This document shows positions 1 to 8,343 of a DNA stretch of 64,000 nt, one piece after another (within the stretch, counting starts at the first letter, position 1; each line of letters opens with the position of its first letter). The notes beneath the pieces were generated by a model. The model was not told where the DNA came from and searched no databases. It saw nothing but the letters and a program-made list of their open reading frames with translations. Origin of the DNA: Suilimivivens sp009774465 (GTDB lineage: Bacteria > Bacillota > Clostridia > Lachnospirales > Lachnospiraceae). The translations under genes were made by a program, and so were the position numbers. The stretch is taken from contig CANDAE010000001.1 in the NCBI GenBank assembly GCA_947382645.1, positions 1-64,000 on the forward strand, given 5' to 3'.

Positions 1-87
1 AACACAAGGGATACAGCGATTTTTTCTTTAAATAACTGTCAAAGACGGGATTTTATCACAGCCAAGCAAAAATCGTCAAATTCATCT

Positions 88-1464
88 TTAAACCGCCCTG
101 TTTTTCCATTTTCCCCTTTTATAAAAAATAAACGTAATTAAAGCGCCAATCAGCCAGGAAGCCAAAAGGGATATAAAGATGCATTCCTGTCTTCCGGTAG
201 GAAGCTCAGGTGTTCTTGTAAGAAAAGAAATTCCATAGGCAATAGGCACACGAATAAAAATCGTTGTAACAATGGAAATCCACATAGGAGTCATAGTGTC
301 ACCTGCTCCACGCATCACGCCGGAAAGACTCTGGGTTACCGCCATAGCAATATAGCCAACTGCAAGAATCCCCATCATGTTCCGGCTCAATTCCACCAGC
401 TCCGGCGTCCCTGTAAAAATCCCCATAAGCGCCTTGCCAAACACTAAAATCAAAGAAGTAATCACAGCGGAAACTCCCACAGCAATTAAGGTTCCCTGCT
501 TTGCTCCCTGATCTACTCTGTCGCCCTGTTTTGCCCCTACATTCTGCCCTGCATACGTAGTCATTGCTGTTCCAAAAGAAAAGTTGGGCATCATGGCAAA
601 TCCATCCACACGCATGACAATTACATTTGCCGCAATAAACATTTCTCCAAAACTGTTGGTAAGAGACTGGACTACGATCATTGCCATAGAAAAAATTGCC
701 TGAGTCACTCCGGAAGGCAGACCCAAACGGATGATTTTTCCAGTATACTTTTTCTTTAGTTTCATATAACAAAGCTTTAAGTCAAAAAGCTCTTTCATTT
801 TCATCAGACGTATCAGACAAAGCAGTGCGGAAACCGCCTGCGCAATCACTGTGGCCAGTGCAACTCCATTAACCCCCATTCCAAGCTTTGCCACAAACAA
901 AAGGTCAAGAATAATATTAATCACAGTAGATACCAAAAGATAAGCAAGGGCTGACATGGAATCCCCAAGCCCGCGCAGCACACCGCTTAAAATATTGTAA
1001 AAAGCCAGACCGCCCACGCCGATAAACAAAATCAGTAAATAAGAATGGCACCAGTCAATGATAGATTCCGGCGTATCCAAAAGCTCCAGCAATGGCCTTG
1101 CCACCAAAGATGCCGCTACCATTACAAACAGCGTTGCAATCCCTGTAAGCGTAATACAGTTGCCAATGGTTGCAGATAATTTTTCTCTTTCCCTTGCGCC
1201 AAAATACTGGGACACCATGATACCTGCTCCCACACTGATTCCAATAAAAAGCACGATCAAAAGATTCAGAATAGGTCCCGCGCTTCCTACTGCCGCCAAT
1301 GCATTGTCTCCCACATAATTTCCCACCACTACACTGTCTACTGTATTATAAAGCTGCTGTGCAATATTTCCCACCAGCATGGGAACCGCAAACAACACAA
1401 TCTTTTTCCAGGGCGTCCCTTCCGTCATGTCCACCGGTTCCACAAATTTCTTTACCCAATCCAT
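88..1464 (-). CDS. MATE family multidrug/polysaccharide-type efflux transporter
   Basis: A 458-residue polytopic membrane protein, the usual length for the MATE (NorM/DinF-like) family, which exports cationic drugs or metabolites using a Na+ or H+ gradient. About twelve hydrophobic segments form two homologous halves. The N-terminal half carries the typical P-M-L-V-G-N...QQLYNTVDS stretch near residues 28-45, and a related motif returns near residue 255 (G-L-P-S-G-V-T-Q). It is the last gene of the minus-strand run in the window, 41 bases downstream of the M20 peptidase, so the two may be cotranscribed. The substrate cannot be read from sequence. An AAAGG element lies about 13 bases before the ATG. 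Family call is confident; specificity unknown. Confidence 0.93.
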   Translation of the reverse strand: MDWVKKFVEPVDMTEGTPWKKIVLFAVPMLVGNIAQQLYNTVDSVVVGNYVGDNALAAVGSAGPILNLLIVLFIGISVGAGIMVSQYFGAREREKLSATIGNCITLTGIATLFVMVAASLVARPLLELLDTPESIIDWCHSYLLILFIGVGGLAFYNILSGVLRGLGDSMSALAYLLVSTVINIILDLLFVAKLGMGVNGVALATVIAQAVSALLCLIRLMKMKELFDLKLCYMKLKKKYTGKIIRLGLPSGVTQAIFSMAMIVVQSLTNSFGEMFIAANVIVMRVDGFAMMPNFSFGTAMTTYAGQNVGAKQGDRVDQGAKQGTLIAVGVSAVITSLILVFGKALMGIFTGTPELVELSRNMMGILAVGYIAMAVTQSLSGVMRGAGDTMTPMWISIVTTIFIRVPIAYGISFLTRTPELPTGRQECIFISLLASWLIGALITFIFYKRGKWKNRAV

Positions 1465-1505
1465 AATGATACCCGTGCCTTTCTTTTTATTACCATTGGA
1501 GTCTC

Positions 1506-2951
1506 CTACAGTACCTGAAACAGCCTGACATAAAATTCCACTGTTTTCACCAGCGTGTCAATGGGAATCCTCTCATTATTTCCATGAATCATTGCCCGCT
1601 CTTCCTTAGAAAGCCGCATGGCGGAAAAGCGGTATACCCGGTCGGTAATCCTGCAGTAATGCCTGGAATCGCTGCAGGCCATCATAAGATATGGAGACAC
1701 TACTGCCTCCGGCCAGGTCTGATGAATCACTGCTTTTAACTTTTCCCACTCCTTACAGGAAGTGTTGGAATAAATAGAAGGATTCATACCATTTACAAGT
1801 CTAAGAGTGATTTTATCATTCTTAATCACTTTCGCCAAGTACTCTTTTGCAGTTTCAATGGTGTCATTGCCCAAAAGGCGCATATTGATGCCAAAGCCTG
1901 CTTTAGGCGGCAGCACATTATAGGCATTGCTGCCCTCCATCTTAGTGACTGCCACTGTGGTGCGCATCATGGCATTCAGCTCTCCGCCGCTTTTTTTACA
2001 AATCCCATCCAGAACAGGGGCAAAGCACCATAAGTTTGCAAAAATCACCCGATACAAAAAAGTGGAGTGTCTTCCCAGTGTGTCAAACATTTCCGCGACA
2101 GGTTTGGTCAACTGTCTTTTAAAAGGATGGTCTTCTATTCGGGTAACTGCCCTGGCAAGCTGCCCTAAGATAGTGTGTACCGGCGGTGTGGAGGCATGAC
2201 CGCCTTCCGAATCCATAGAAAAGTCCATGTTCACACTTCCTTTTTCTCCAATTCCCACAAGAGCGCATTCCTTTGAAACGCCAGGGAACACATGGTCAAC
2301 CACTGCTCCTCCTTCATCCACCACAATAGCAGGCTTTACTCCCTTTTTCTCCAGAAAGGAAACAATCTCTGCGCAGGAATTTCCGTCGATTTCTTCTTCT
2401 CCTGAAAAGGATAAATACAGATCATTTTCAGGCACATATCCTTCCTGCAGCATCTGCTCCAATGCTTCCATAATACCGCAGAGGGTTCCTTTGGTATCCA
2501 GCGTCCCTCTCCCCCAGATGCATCCGTCCTCTATTATGCCTTCAAAAGCCGGCCTGTTCCAGCCTTCTTCCTCTACCGGAACCACATCATAGTGAGCCAT
2601 GCAGACAGAAGGCTTTTCTTGCAATTTTCCAGAAAGGAAATATAAAATTCCGCTTTTTCCAATCCGTTCAAGCTGACACTTTTTATGTATGTTTGGAAAC
2701 CGCTCTGTCAGAAGACTTCTGAATTTTGAAAACTCTTCCCAGTCTACCAGAGAATCATCCCGGTTAGACACCGTTTTCAGCCGAATCATGGCTGCCATAT
2801 CCGCAACAATCTTATCCCTGTTTAATTTTATTTTCTCTTCCTTTACCGGCTCCGGCTCCTGCGGCTTAAATGCTGCCGCTCTTACTAAAATAACCGCGAC
2901 AACCACCAGCAGCGCCGCACACAAAATACCTGCTATCATCCATCCAATCAT
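1506..2951 (-). CDS. M20 family metallopeptidase (membrane-anchored, ArgE/DapE/carboxypeptidase-like)
   Basis: Zinc-dependent exopeptidase or deacylase of the M20 family. A single N-terminal membrane segment (residues 1-24) is followed by the catalytic domain. Visible motifs are AHYDVVP (metal-binding His and Asp) near residue 120, GRGTLDTKG with the bridging Asp near residue 150, SGEEEIDG with the catalytic and metal-binding Glu pair near 185, and a C-terminal SRHYCR stretch. A dimerisation insert lies between. I prefer the ATG at 2951, because GGAGG sits 5 bases upstream. The in-frame ATG at 2963 overlaps that ribosome site. It resembles carboxypeptidase S-like M20 enzymes (about 480 residues), probably acting on peptides at the cell surface or in the cytoplasm. 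Confidence 0.88.
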   Translation of the reverse strand: MIGWMIAGILCAALLVVVAVILVRAAAFKPQEPEPVKEEKIKLNRDKIVADMAAMIRLKTVSNRDDSLVDWEEFSKFRSLLTERFPNIHKKCQLERIGKSGILYFLSGKLQEKPSVCMAHYDVVPVEEEGWNRPAFEGIIEDGCIWGRGTLDTKGTLCGIMEALEQMLQEGYVPENDLYLSFSGEEEIDGNSCAEIVSFLEKKGVKPAIVVDEGGAVVDHVFPGVSKECALVGIGEKGSVNMDFSMDSEGGHASTPPVHTILGQLARAVTRIEDHPFKRQLTKPVAEMFDTLGRHSTFLYRVIFANLWCFAPVLDGICKKSGGELNAMMRTTVAVTKMEGSNAYNVLPPKAGFGINMRLLGNDTIETAKEYLAKVIKNDKITLRLVNGMNPSIYSNTSCKEWEKLKAVIHQTWPEAVVSPYLMMACSDSRHYCRITDRVYRFSAMRLSKEERAMIHGNNERIPIDTLVKTVEFYVRLFQVL

Positions 2952-2989
2952 TATTTCCTCCATTTCGAAGCGTTTTACGCTGAGAAAGC

Positions 2990-3087
2990 GAGCGAAATGT
3001 CAGATTTCGCTCTGCCATTACGGAATTTGTGACGCTTCGGCACAAATTCCTGGTTGAATAAATTGCTATCAATTAATTTATTCAACC
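2990..3087. repeat. Three consecutive hairpins; dispersed palindromic repeat
   Basis: The gap between the M20 gene and the next minus-strand gene contains three stem-loops in a row. They are GAGCGAAAT/ATTTCGCTC (2990-2998, 3004-3012), GGAATTTGTG/CACAAATTCC (3022-3031, 3041-3050) and GGTTGAATAAATT/AATTTATTCAACC (3052-3064, 3075-3087). The last stem starts directly after the stop codon of the 3088-3741 gene. It shares GGTTGAATA...TATTCAACC with a hairpin at 39617-39643, so this looks like a dispersed repeat family. It could also act as a terminator or mRNA-stabilising structure, but no strong T-run follows. Confidence 0.7.
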
Positions 3088-3741
3088 TTATACCCATCCC
3101 TTCTTATACATAATTCTTGCTGCTGCCAGCGCAATTAAAACACCTACCGGCACTAAAACCCCTACCGAACCGGCAAGGGAAGGCACTGCTAGGAATAAAA
3201 CTACCATAAAAAGAAGAGGTGTAATGGCCAGCTTCCAGTTTTTGCTTACATATACCACTGCAAGACCGCCAAACAGGGCAGGCAGAATATTGTCAAATGC
3301 AGGCACTAAAACCGGCGAATTTAAAATCGGCGTAATTAGTGTAAGACCGCAGACTCCAATCACTAAAACCAGTGTTGTCACAATGGAACAGGTTGCAATA
3401 GCAATGGTGGAAATCACTTCCCCTTCTTCCGTTCCCGGCTTCACCTGGGCATTTTCCATTGCATTTAACGCACTGGGAGCCTTTAGACTGGTTAAATTTC
3501 CGGTAACAAAAGCCAGATAGGTTCCTCCGGTCCCCAGCATGGGCGTATAGGTGATTACCTCAATTACACCTACCGTCCAGTAAATGGGAGCAACTCCCAA
3601 AAGCCCCTTTAACACTGCTGTTCCCTGAGGCCATGCATCATAGTACAGGCAGACAGCCACAGGTACCATAAGCACCACTACTACTGCCGTCCAAATCCAT
3701 ATTTTTCCATATCTATCGGTTTTTTTCATATAATTGCTCAT
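3088..3741 (-). CDS. Small polytopic membrane protein, partner of the DUF5058 protein
   Basis: 217-residue integral membrane protein with about five to six hydrophobic segments and a short charged N-terminus. The ATG at 3741 is chosen because GGGAG lies about 8 bases upstream. The longer frame reaching 3840 runs back into the preceding gene. It begins 14 bases after that gene (3756-4481), which is also polytopic, so the pair is an operon and may form one transporter or channel complex. Glycine- and valine-rich helices (for example GVIEVITYTPMLGTGGTYLAF near residues 60-80) recall permease subunits. I do not recognise a named family; a function should not be inferred beyond membrane partnership. 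Confidence 0.8.
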   Translation of the reverse strand: MSNYMKKTDRYGKIWIWTAVVVVLMVPVAVCLYYDAWPQGTAVLKGLLGVAPIYWTVGVIEVITYTPMLGTGGTYLAFVTGNLTSLKAPSALNAMENAQVKPGTEEGEVISTIAIATCSIVTTLVLVIGVCGLTLITPILNSPVLVPAFDNILPALFGGLAVVYVSKNWKLAITPLLFMVVLFLAVPSLAGSVGVLVPVGVLIALAAARIMYKKGWV

Positions 3742-3755
3742 TATACTGCTCCCTT

Positions 3756-4481
3756 CTAACTGATAATCATCGGTGTAATCAGTACTGCAAAAATCATTGC
3801 TCCTACCATGCTGATTGCAAGGGCATAAGTTTCCAGCCATTTCATGTTACATTTTTTAATTAACAGCCCGCATATACTCATAATTGCAGCAGACACCAGC
3901 AGCACAAAAATGGGAATCCAGCCTGCAATGCCTTTTCGCACATCTGCAAACACCATGCCAAGAAAAGCGGAAATCATCCCAAGAAACATAGAAGTTAAAA
4001 ACAAATCCCCCCATTTACTGTCTTTTGTTTTAATTTTCAGCATTCCTCCCTGAATCTTTTTCATAAGAATCGGCGGCAGAATAATGCTGGGCAGTATCCC
4101 AAGCGTCATAACCCATGCAATCGCGGAAAAGGTTCCTGCATCTGTTATTGTCCGGGACAGGGAAATTCCCAGCGCATTGGCGGTGGAAGTTGCTGCCGGA
4201 AGCTCGTAGGTGATTGCTCCAATCACACTCATACGAATCCAGGGCAGCGGAATTCCAAGAAACTTTGACAGTGTTACAATGCCAATCAAAATAGAAATTG
4301 CCGGCGCAATGGTGAATACTGATGTGGAAATAATTGTCCTTTTTAATCTGCTGCTTTCCATTCCCAGCTCTTTTCCCCTTTTATAAGCCCTTATCAAAAA
4401 GAAAAAAGACTGGGCCAGCACAAAAACAATGACGCAGATTGCCAGAATGTACATAAATATACTGTTTACGTTAAATGTCAT
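3756..4481 (-). CDS. DUF5058 family membrane protein
   Basis: 241-residue polytopic protein. The N-terminus (N-S-I-F-M-Y-I-L-A...V-L-A-Q-S-F-F-F) followed by the conserved R-A-Y-K-R-G-K-E-L-G-M segment matches my memory of DUF5058, a Clostridia membrane family of unknown role. The ATG at 4481 has GGAGG 8 bases upstream; the longer frame to 4517 lacks such a site. About six membrane segments are visible. It is transcribed with the downstream 217-residue membrane protein (14-base gap). Two-gene permease-like pairs of this kind suggest uptake or efflux of a small solute, but no substrate signature is visible. Confidence 0.75.
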   Translation of the reverse strand: MTFNVNSIFMYILAICVIVFVLAQSFFFLIRAYKRGKELGMESSRLKRTIISTSVFTIAPAISILIGIVTLSKFLGIPLPWIRMSVIGAITYELPAATSTANALGISLSRTITDAGTFSAIAWVMTLGILPSIILPPILMKKIQGGMLKIKTKDSKWGDLFLTSMFLGMISAFLGMVFADVRKGIAGWIPIFVLLVSAAIMSICGLLIKKCNMKWLETYALAISMVGAMIFAVLITPMIIS

Positions 4482-4574
4482 CTTTCTATCCTCCGTTAAT
4501 TTTTCTTCTAATGCCATTGCATATCACAGGCACTGCCCGCGATACTGCTCAAATACAAAGTGTGAAAAATGTTT

Positions 4575-4964
4575 TCACCCTGTCAGATCATAACTTTCAA
4601 GAATCATCCGCTTAATATCCTCATCCGGCACGGTTCCATCCAGTATCACGGAATTCCAGTGCTTTTTATTTAAATGATATGCCGGTATTACTGATGAAAA
4701 AGTCTGCCGCCAGAAATCCCGCCACTTGGGATCACACTTTAAATTCACCCAGACATGACCATCCCTGTCAAAAATCCATGCAAAAACCTTCCGGCTTTTT
4801 TTATGCCGGATCACACACCAGTTAGGATCATGAAACGGGTAATCCTCATATACCCCTTTCAATTTAAGACAGTACGCAATCACGTCCTTACGAAGCGTCA
4901 AATGTCCATTCATCTCTCCATCTGACAAATCAGAGCTGTTTTTATTTTCCTGTATTGCTGTCAT
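4575..4964 (-). CDS. MmcQ/YjbR family DNA-binding-like protein
   Basis: 129-residue protein of the MmcQ/YjbR (CyaY-like fold) family. After a short non-conserved leader, the core reads LRKDVIAYCLKLKGVYEDYPF...W.V.RH, then FAWIFDRDGHVWVNLKCDP, and ends in HLNKKHWNSVILDGTVPDEDIKRMILESYDL, which is the family pattern. A GGAGG site lies 6 bases upstream of the ATG. Members are annotated as DNA-binding from structural similarity, but no cellular role is firmly established. It has its own transcription unit, with the hairpin at 5010-5053 separating it from the clpP-like gene upstream. Confidence 0.88.
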   Translation of the reverse strand: MTAIQENKNSSDLSDGEMNGHLTLRKDVIAYCLKLKGVYEDYPFHDPNWCVIRHKKSRKVFAWIFDRDGHVWVNLKCDPKWRDFWRQTFSSVIPAYHLNKKHWNSVILDGTVPDEDIKRMILESYDLTG

Positions 4965-5009
4965 CTTCTTTCCTCCCGCTAACCTACACTATACCAGACT
5001 CTGACAAAG

Positions 5010-5053
5010 AAAGAAACACCAACTCAAACAATATAATGAACTGGTGTTTCTTT
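5010..5053 (-). terminator. Terminator hairpin behind the clpP-like gene
   Basis: A 12-bp inverted repeat (AAAGAAACACCA at 5010-5021 and TGGTGTTTCTTT at 5042-5053) lies 16 bases after the clpP-like stop codon. On the minus strand it is followed by a T-rich run. It separates the araC-clpP-like operon from the mmcQ-like gene. Confidence 0.65.
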
Positions 5054-5068
5054 TGGTGAAATATTTTA

Positions 5069-5659
5069 TCAGCGCTTCCTTAGAATTTTATCTATTATTC
5101 CAAATTTTAATGCTTCTTCGGCTGTCAGGTAATTATCTCTTTGCGTTGCGGCTTCTATCTCTTCTTCTGTTTTTCCCGTATTTTCAGCCAGAATACGGTT
5201 CAGTCTTTTTTTGCTTTGCTGAATATGATCAGATACAATTTTTATATCTGTCGCCTGCCCCTGCACTCCATTCCCATGAATTGCAGGCTGATGAATCATA
5301 ATCTCTGCATTTGGCAGCGCCATACGCTTTCCCTTCTTCCCTCCTGCCAGTAAAAAAGCTCCAAAGCTGGCGGCCATGCCAAGACATATTGTAGAAACAT
5401 CACACCTGATATACTGCATGGTATCGTAAATTGCCAGGCCTGCTGAAATAGAACCTCCCGGGCTGTTTATATAAAACTGAATATCCTTTTCAGGATCCTG
5501 TGCTTCCAAAAAAAGCATTTGTGCAATGATAATGCCGGCGGTTACATCACTTACCTCTTCTCTTAAAAACACAATTCTGTCAGAAAGCAGCCTTGAATAA
5601 ATATCATAACTTCTTTCTCCTGTACTTGTCTGTTCAACTACATATGGCAATACACTCAT
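5069..5659 (-). CDS. ClpP-like protease subunit with altered catalytic triad
   Basis: 196 residues, the normal length for ClpP, the barrel-forming serine peptidase used by Clp ATPases. The nucleophile Ser98 (GMAASFGAF) and His123 (IMIHQP) are present. By eye, the usual I-E-x-D-T-x-R-D-N-F segment here reads I-E-A-A-T-Q-R-D-N-Y, so the position of the catalytic Asp (about 172) is Ala. The loop after HQP is three residues longer than in housekeeping ClpP (AIHGNGVQGQ). This points to a second ClpP paralogue with a non-canonical triad, comparable to Listeria ClpP1, which has Asn there. It overlaps the upstream araC-like gene by ATGA, so it is translationally coupled to a regulator and not to clpX or tig. 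Probably not the housekeeping clpP. Confidence 0.88.
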   Translation of the reverse strand: MSVLPYVVEQTSTGERSYDIYSRLLSDRIVFLREEVSDVTAGIIIAQMLFLEAQDPEKDIQFYINSPGGSISAGLAIYDTMQYIRCDVSTICLGMAASFGAFLLAGGKKGKRMALPNAEIMIHQPAIHGNGVQGQATDIKIVSDHIQQSKKRLNRILAENTGKTEEEIEAATQRDNYLTAEEALKFGIIDKILRKR

Positions 5660-6072
5660 GCTGCTGCCCTGCCTTCTATAAAAAGATGCAGATTTGATTT
5701 TGGTCTGCCTTTCAATTTCATGCCAATTTGATTTTGCCTGTACCTGGCTTCACCAATTTTCCTGTATTTCTGCGGTGTGCACATAAATTCGTTACAAAAA
5801 GCCCTGGTAAATGCCTGCTGGGAACTGTAGCCCGCTTCAAATGCAATCTCTATAATAGGTTTTCTGCTTTCCACCAGTTTTCCTGCCGCTTCGGCAAGAC
5901 GCCTGCTCTGAATATATTTATGCAAAGTTATCCCCATATTTCTTTTAAACTGCCTTGCCAGATAAAATTTTGAATAACTCAACTCTTTTGCTATTTTTTC
6001 TAAGGTCAGTTCTTTATTCAAATGACTTTCAATATAAAAAAGCACCTGCTCTGTCACTGTTTTTTCACCCAT
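5656..6072 (-). CDS. AraC/XylS family transcriptional regulator (DNA-binding domain only)
   Basis: 138-residue protein that is almost only the AraC double helix-turn-helix. HTH1 is around LTLEKIAKELSYSKFYLARQFKRNMG, and HTH2 with the family signature is IIEIAFEAGYSSQQAFTRAFCNEFMCTPQKYRK (residues about 74-106). A basic tail of some 30 residues follows, without a GyrI-like or cupin sensor domain. AAAAGGAG precedes the ATG. It is the first gene of a two-gene operon with the ClpP-like protein (4-base overlap). A plausible role is control of its own operon or of a stress regulon. Short MarA/SoxS-type regulators work without an effector domain, which is known for the family; the link to proteolysis is inference. 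Confidence 0.88.
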   Translation of the reverse strand: MGEKTVTEQVLFYIESHLNKELTLEKIAKELSYSKFYLARQFKRNMGITLHKYIQSRRLAEAAGKLVESRKPIIEIAFEAGYSSQQAFTRAFCNEFMCTPQKYRKIGEARYRQNQIGMKLKGRPKSNLHLFIEGRAAA

Positions 6073-6239
6073 ACGAATCTGCTCCTTTTATTCTTTTTTT
6101 CACTTGCCCCTTCTTTAAAAAGGCATTTTCATTATATCACCTTAAAGGGCAGTCTGTTTTAATAAAAATTGCCTTCTTGGCAGAATATACAATACAAGAT
6201 TTAGTTATTAAAATTCCTTTCCTGCTTAATTTCACCCTT

Positions 6240-6461
6240 TTTCCTGAGTATCCCGAATTTTATTCTACATATCAATTTTTAAATGCAAAAAATTATGCGA
6301 AATATAGTGACAAGTTGCGCCTTTGTGTGTTAAACTTAACTCGTATAGATTTAGCTGATGAAGAAGATAAACGTTACCATCTTGATATGCTGGCTACCCA
6401 GGAGAAAACCATTAATAAGCAAAAACAACTATCCGACGCTTTAGCACAAATCAAAAAATAA
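6240..6461 (+). pseudogene. C-terminal remnant of a Rpn/PD-(D/E)XK transposase-like nuclease
   Basis: The last ~73 codons of an otherwise meaningless open frame read YPEFYSTYQFLNAKNYA, then YSDKLRLCVLNLTRID, then LADEEDKRYHLD. That is the end of the Rpn recombination-promoting nuclease / putative transposase family common in Lachnospiraceae. The N-terminal nuclease domain (about 200 residues) is absent. The stretch 6073-6239 upstream is AT-rich and holds no other recognisable gene. A plus-strand terminator follows at 6467. This is a decayed insertion, not a working gene. Confidence 0.65.
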
Positions 6462-6466
6462 TAAAT

Positions 6467-6513
6467 AAGCCTGTTAATTGACACAAAACATATCACTAAC
6501 AGGCTTGTTTTTA
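6467..6513 (+). terminator. Rho-independent terminator
   Basis: Stem AAGCCTGTTA (6467-6476) with TAACAGGCTT (6497-6506), followed by GTTTTT on the plus strand. It lies directly behind the Rpn remnant and 23 bases beyond the stop of the convergent EAL gene, and may serve both. Confidence 0.75.
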
Positions 6514-6535
6514 ATCTTTTCACGCTCTATTATAA

Positions 6536-8215
6536 CTACTTTTTACTTTTATCCACAAATTCATCTATAAATACATCCAGTGGGCTTGGCTTGCCAAAGT
6601 AAAATCCCTGAATATAATCCGGCCCCATCTCGCTTATTTTATTTAATTCCTGTATGGTTTCAATTCCTTCTATACAAAGCTTTAAGTCAATATCATGCGT
6701 CATGTCCACCATATGTCTTAACAGAGAATATTCATAGGAACTGTTTAATGCTTTTAAAGTAAAGGATCTGTCAATCTTAATGGTGCTGGGATTTAAATTA
6801 TACAGGTAATGAAAATTCGAATACCCTGTGCCAAAGTCATCCAGTGCCAAAGGTATATTGTTTGCCTTTAAGCCTTCGCAGAAATTGATAAAGTACGAAT
6901 TGGATTCCAGAAATCCACTTTCTGTCAGTTCAATGTAAATACTTCCTTCTTTCAATTGATACCTTTGAATCCCTTCCAGAATATCATTCAGTACATCACT
7001 GCGCAGAACCTGAATATAAGAAAGATTCACTGACACCTTAAAGTCCGGTATCGTTTTCTGTATCTGGCTGCAGGCTTCCATTGCCTGATACAGTACCCAT
7101 CTTCCTACAGGTATAATCAGATTACTTTCCTCCAGAAGCGGAATAAATTCTGCCGGAGAAATCATACCGGTCTCTTCCGTACAAAACCGAAGCAGAGTTT
7201 CCGCACTGAAAAGACACTGCTTATTGATATCCATGATCGGTTGAAAGTATGCCTTAAATCCCTTAAAATTATTATTTACTGACTGCCGCATAATGTGGAT
7301 CAGTTCTCTTTTATGTATAAATGATGCATAGTCAGCGCTGTCATAGATGTAGCATTTATTCTTTCCGTTGCTCTTAGCCTCATTTAATGCAAACTCAGAC
7401 AGTTTCATCAGATTATTATATTTCTGATCTTTCAGTGCACTGAAATCTAAAATTCCGGCGGATATGGTATAAAACACTTCATACCCGTTGCTCTTAATAA
7501 AATGCTTTATCTTATTTTGAATTTCGCTGTACATTCTCTGGGCATCTTCAATGCCTCTGCCATTCATATCCACAACAGCAAACTCATCAGCAACCACCCG
7601 GTAAAGCGTCTGGTCAGGAGAAATAACTGCATTGATACATTCTGCTGTTTTCTGCAGAACCATATCTCCATAGTCCATTCCTTTGTTTTCATTAATTTCT
7701 TTAAAATTATCAATTCCAAGCCTTAGCAGAAAACCTTTAAGCGACTTGTCCTTCTGCGCTGTCAATTCACTGCGCAGACTAAACTCCCGAAGCAATCCGC
7801 TTACGTTATCCGCTTTCTGTTTACTTCCAATCTCATTCACGCAGCCAATCAAAAATTCCGGCTCTCCGTCTTCATCCATAAGAACACGCCCCCTGCAGTT
7901 AATCCATACAGGTTTGCTTTCCTTATCAATCCAGCGGTATTGGAGATTATGGAAATCCTTTTCCTTGTTTAAAAGCTGGTTGATATCATCCACTAAAAGC
8001 TCTACGTCATCCGGGTGAATCATCTTTTTCAGATTCTCCATAACATCAGTAAATGGATTAACGGGAATATCAAAACGCTCCAGGGCATTTGGCGACAGAT
8101 AATAATAGTCATTTTGGATATCCATGATATACAAATAATCATCGATACATGGGTTAAAAGTATTGATTACATCCTGAAATTGTTTAAATAGAACACTCTG
8201 AAAATTCTCTCCCAT
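6536..8215 (-). CDS. PAS-GGDEF(degenerate)-EAL cyclic-di-GMP phosphodiesterase
   Basis: 559 residues. An N-terminal PAS-type sensor domain (about 25-130, with IHPDD and a PAC-like WI...GRVLMDEDGEPEFLIG) precedes a GGDEF domain whose active site reads VADEF (208-212), so it is unlikely to make c-di-GMP. The C-terminal EAL domain (about 305-555) keeps what I expect of an active phosphodiesterase: Glu339 (as ETL in place of EAL), Asn397, Glu429, the Asp459-Asp460 pair (LDDFGTGYS), Lys480, Asp482, Glu516 and Gln536. No membrane segment is seen, so it is cytoplasmic. The glycan locus at 26-44 kb encodes a c-di-GMP receptor-like protein that this enzyme could influence. A separate transcription unit with an AGAGG ribosome site. 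Confidence 0.92.
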   Translation of the reverse strand: MGENFQSVLFKQFQDVINTFNPCIDDYLYIMDIQNDYYYLSPNALERFDIPVNPFTDVMENLKKMIHPDDVELLVDDINQLLNKEKDFHNLQYRWIDKESKPVWINCRGRVLMDEDGEPEFLIGCVNEIGSKQKADNVSGLLREFSLRSELTAQKDKSLKGFLLRLGIDNFKEINENKGMDYGDMVLQKTAECINAVISPDQTLYRVVADEFAVVDMNGRGIEDAQRMYSEIQNKIKHFIKSNGYEVFYTISAGILDFSALKDQKYNNLMKLSEFALNEAKSNGKNKCYIYDSADYASFIHKRELIHIMRQSVNNNFKGFKAYFQPIMDINKQCLFSAETLLRFCTEETGMISPAEFIPLLEESNLIIPVGRWVLYQAMEACSQIQKTIPDFKVSVNLSYIQVLRSDVLNDILEGIQRYQLKEGSIYIELTESGFLESNSYFINFCEGLKANNIPLALDDFGTGYSNFHYLYNLNPSTIKIDRSFTLKALNSSYEYSLLRHMVDMTHDIDLKLCIEGIETIQELNKISEMGPDYIQGFYFGKPSPLDVFIDEFVDKSKK

Positions 8216-8343
8216 ATTGGCACCTCTGACAGTCGACCATTTATGTTGCTATATCTAAAATTTTAACATAATATGGTAGAAAATTCAATTACACATAGTG
8301 CAGAATTGTCCTATTTCCGTTCCTTTCAAATAGGAAATTTATC

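Noticed and set aside
1..87. Possible end of another gene at the left edge
   Set aside because: No frame with family resemblance or clear stop context; too short to judge.
299..772. 157-codon frame inside the MATE gene
   Set aside because: Same-strand shadow frame of a clear transporter, Cys- and Trp-rich nonsense composition.
5955..6461. 168-codon plus-strand open frame
   Set aside because: Only the last ~73 codons match a protein family (Rpn end). The first half overlaps the AraC gene and its promoter and has no ribosome site, so it is a remnant and not a gene.
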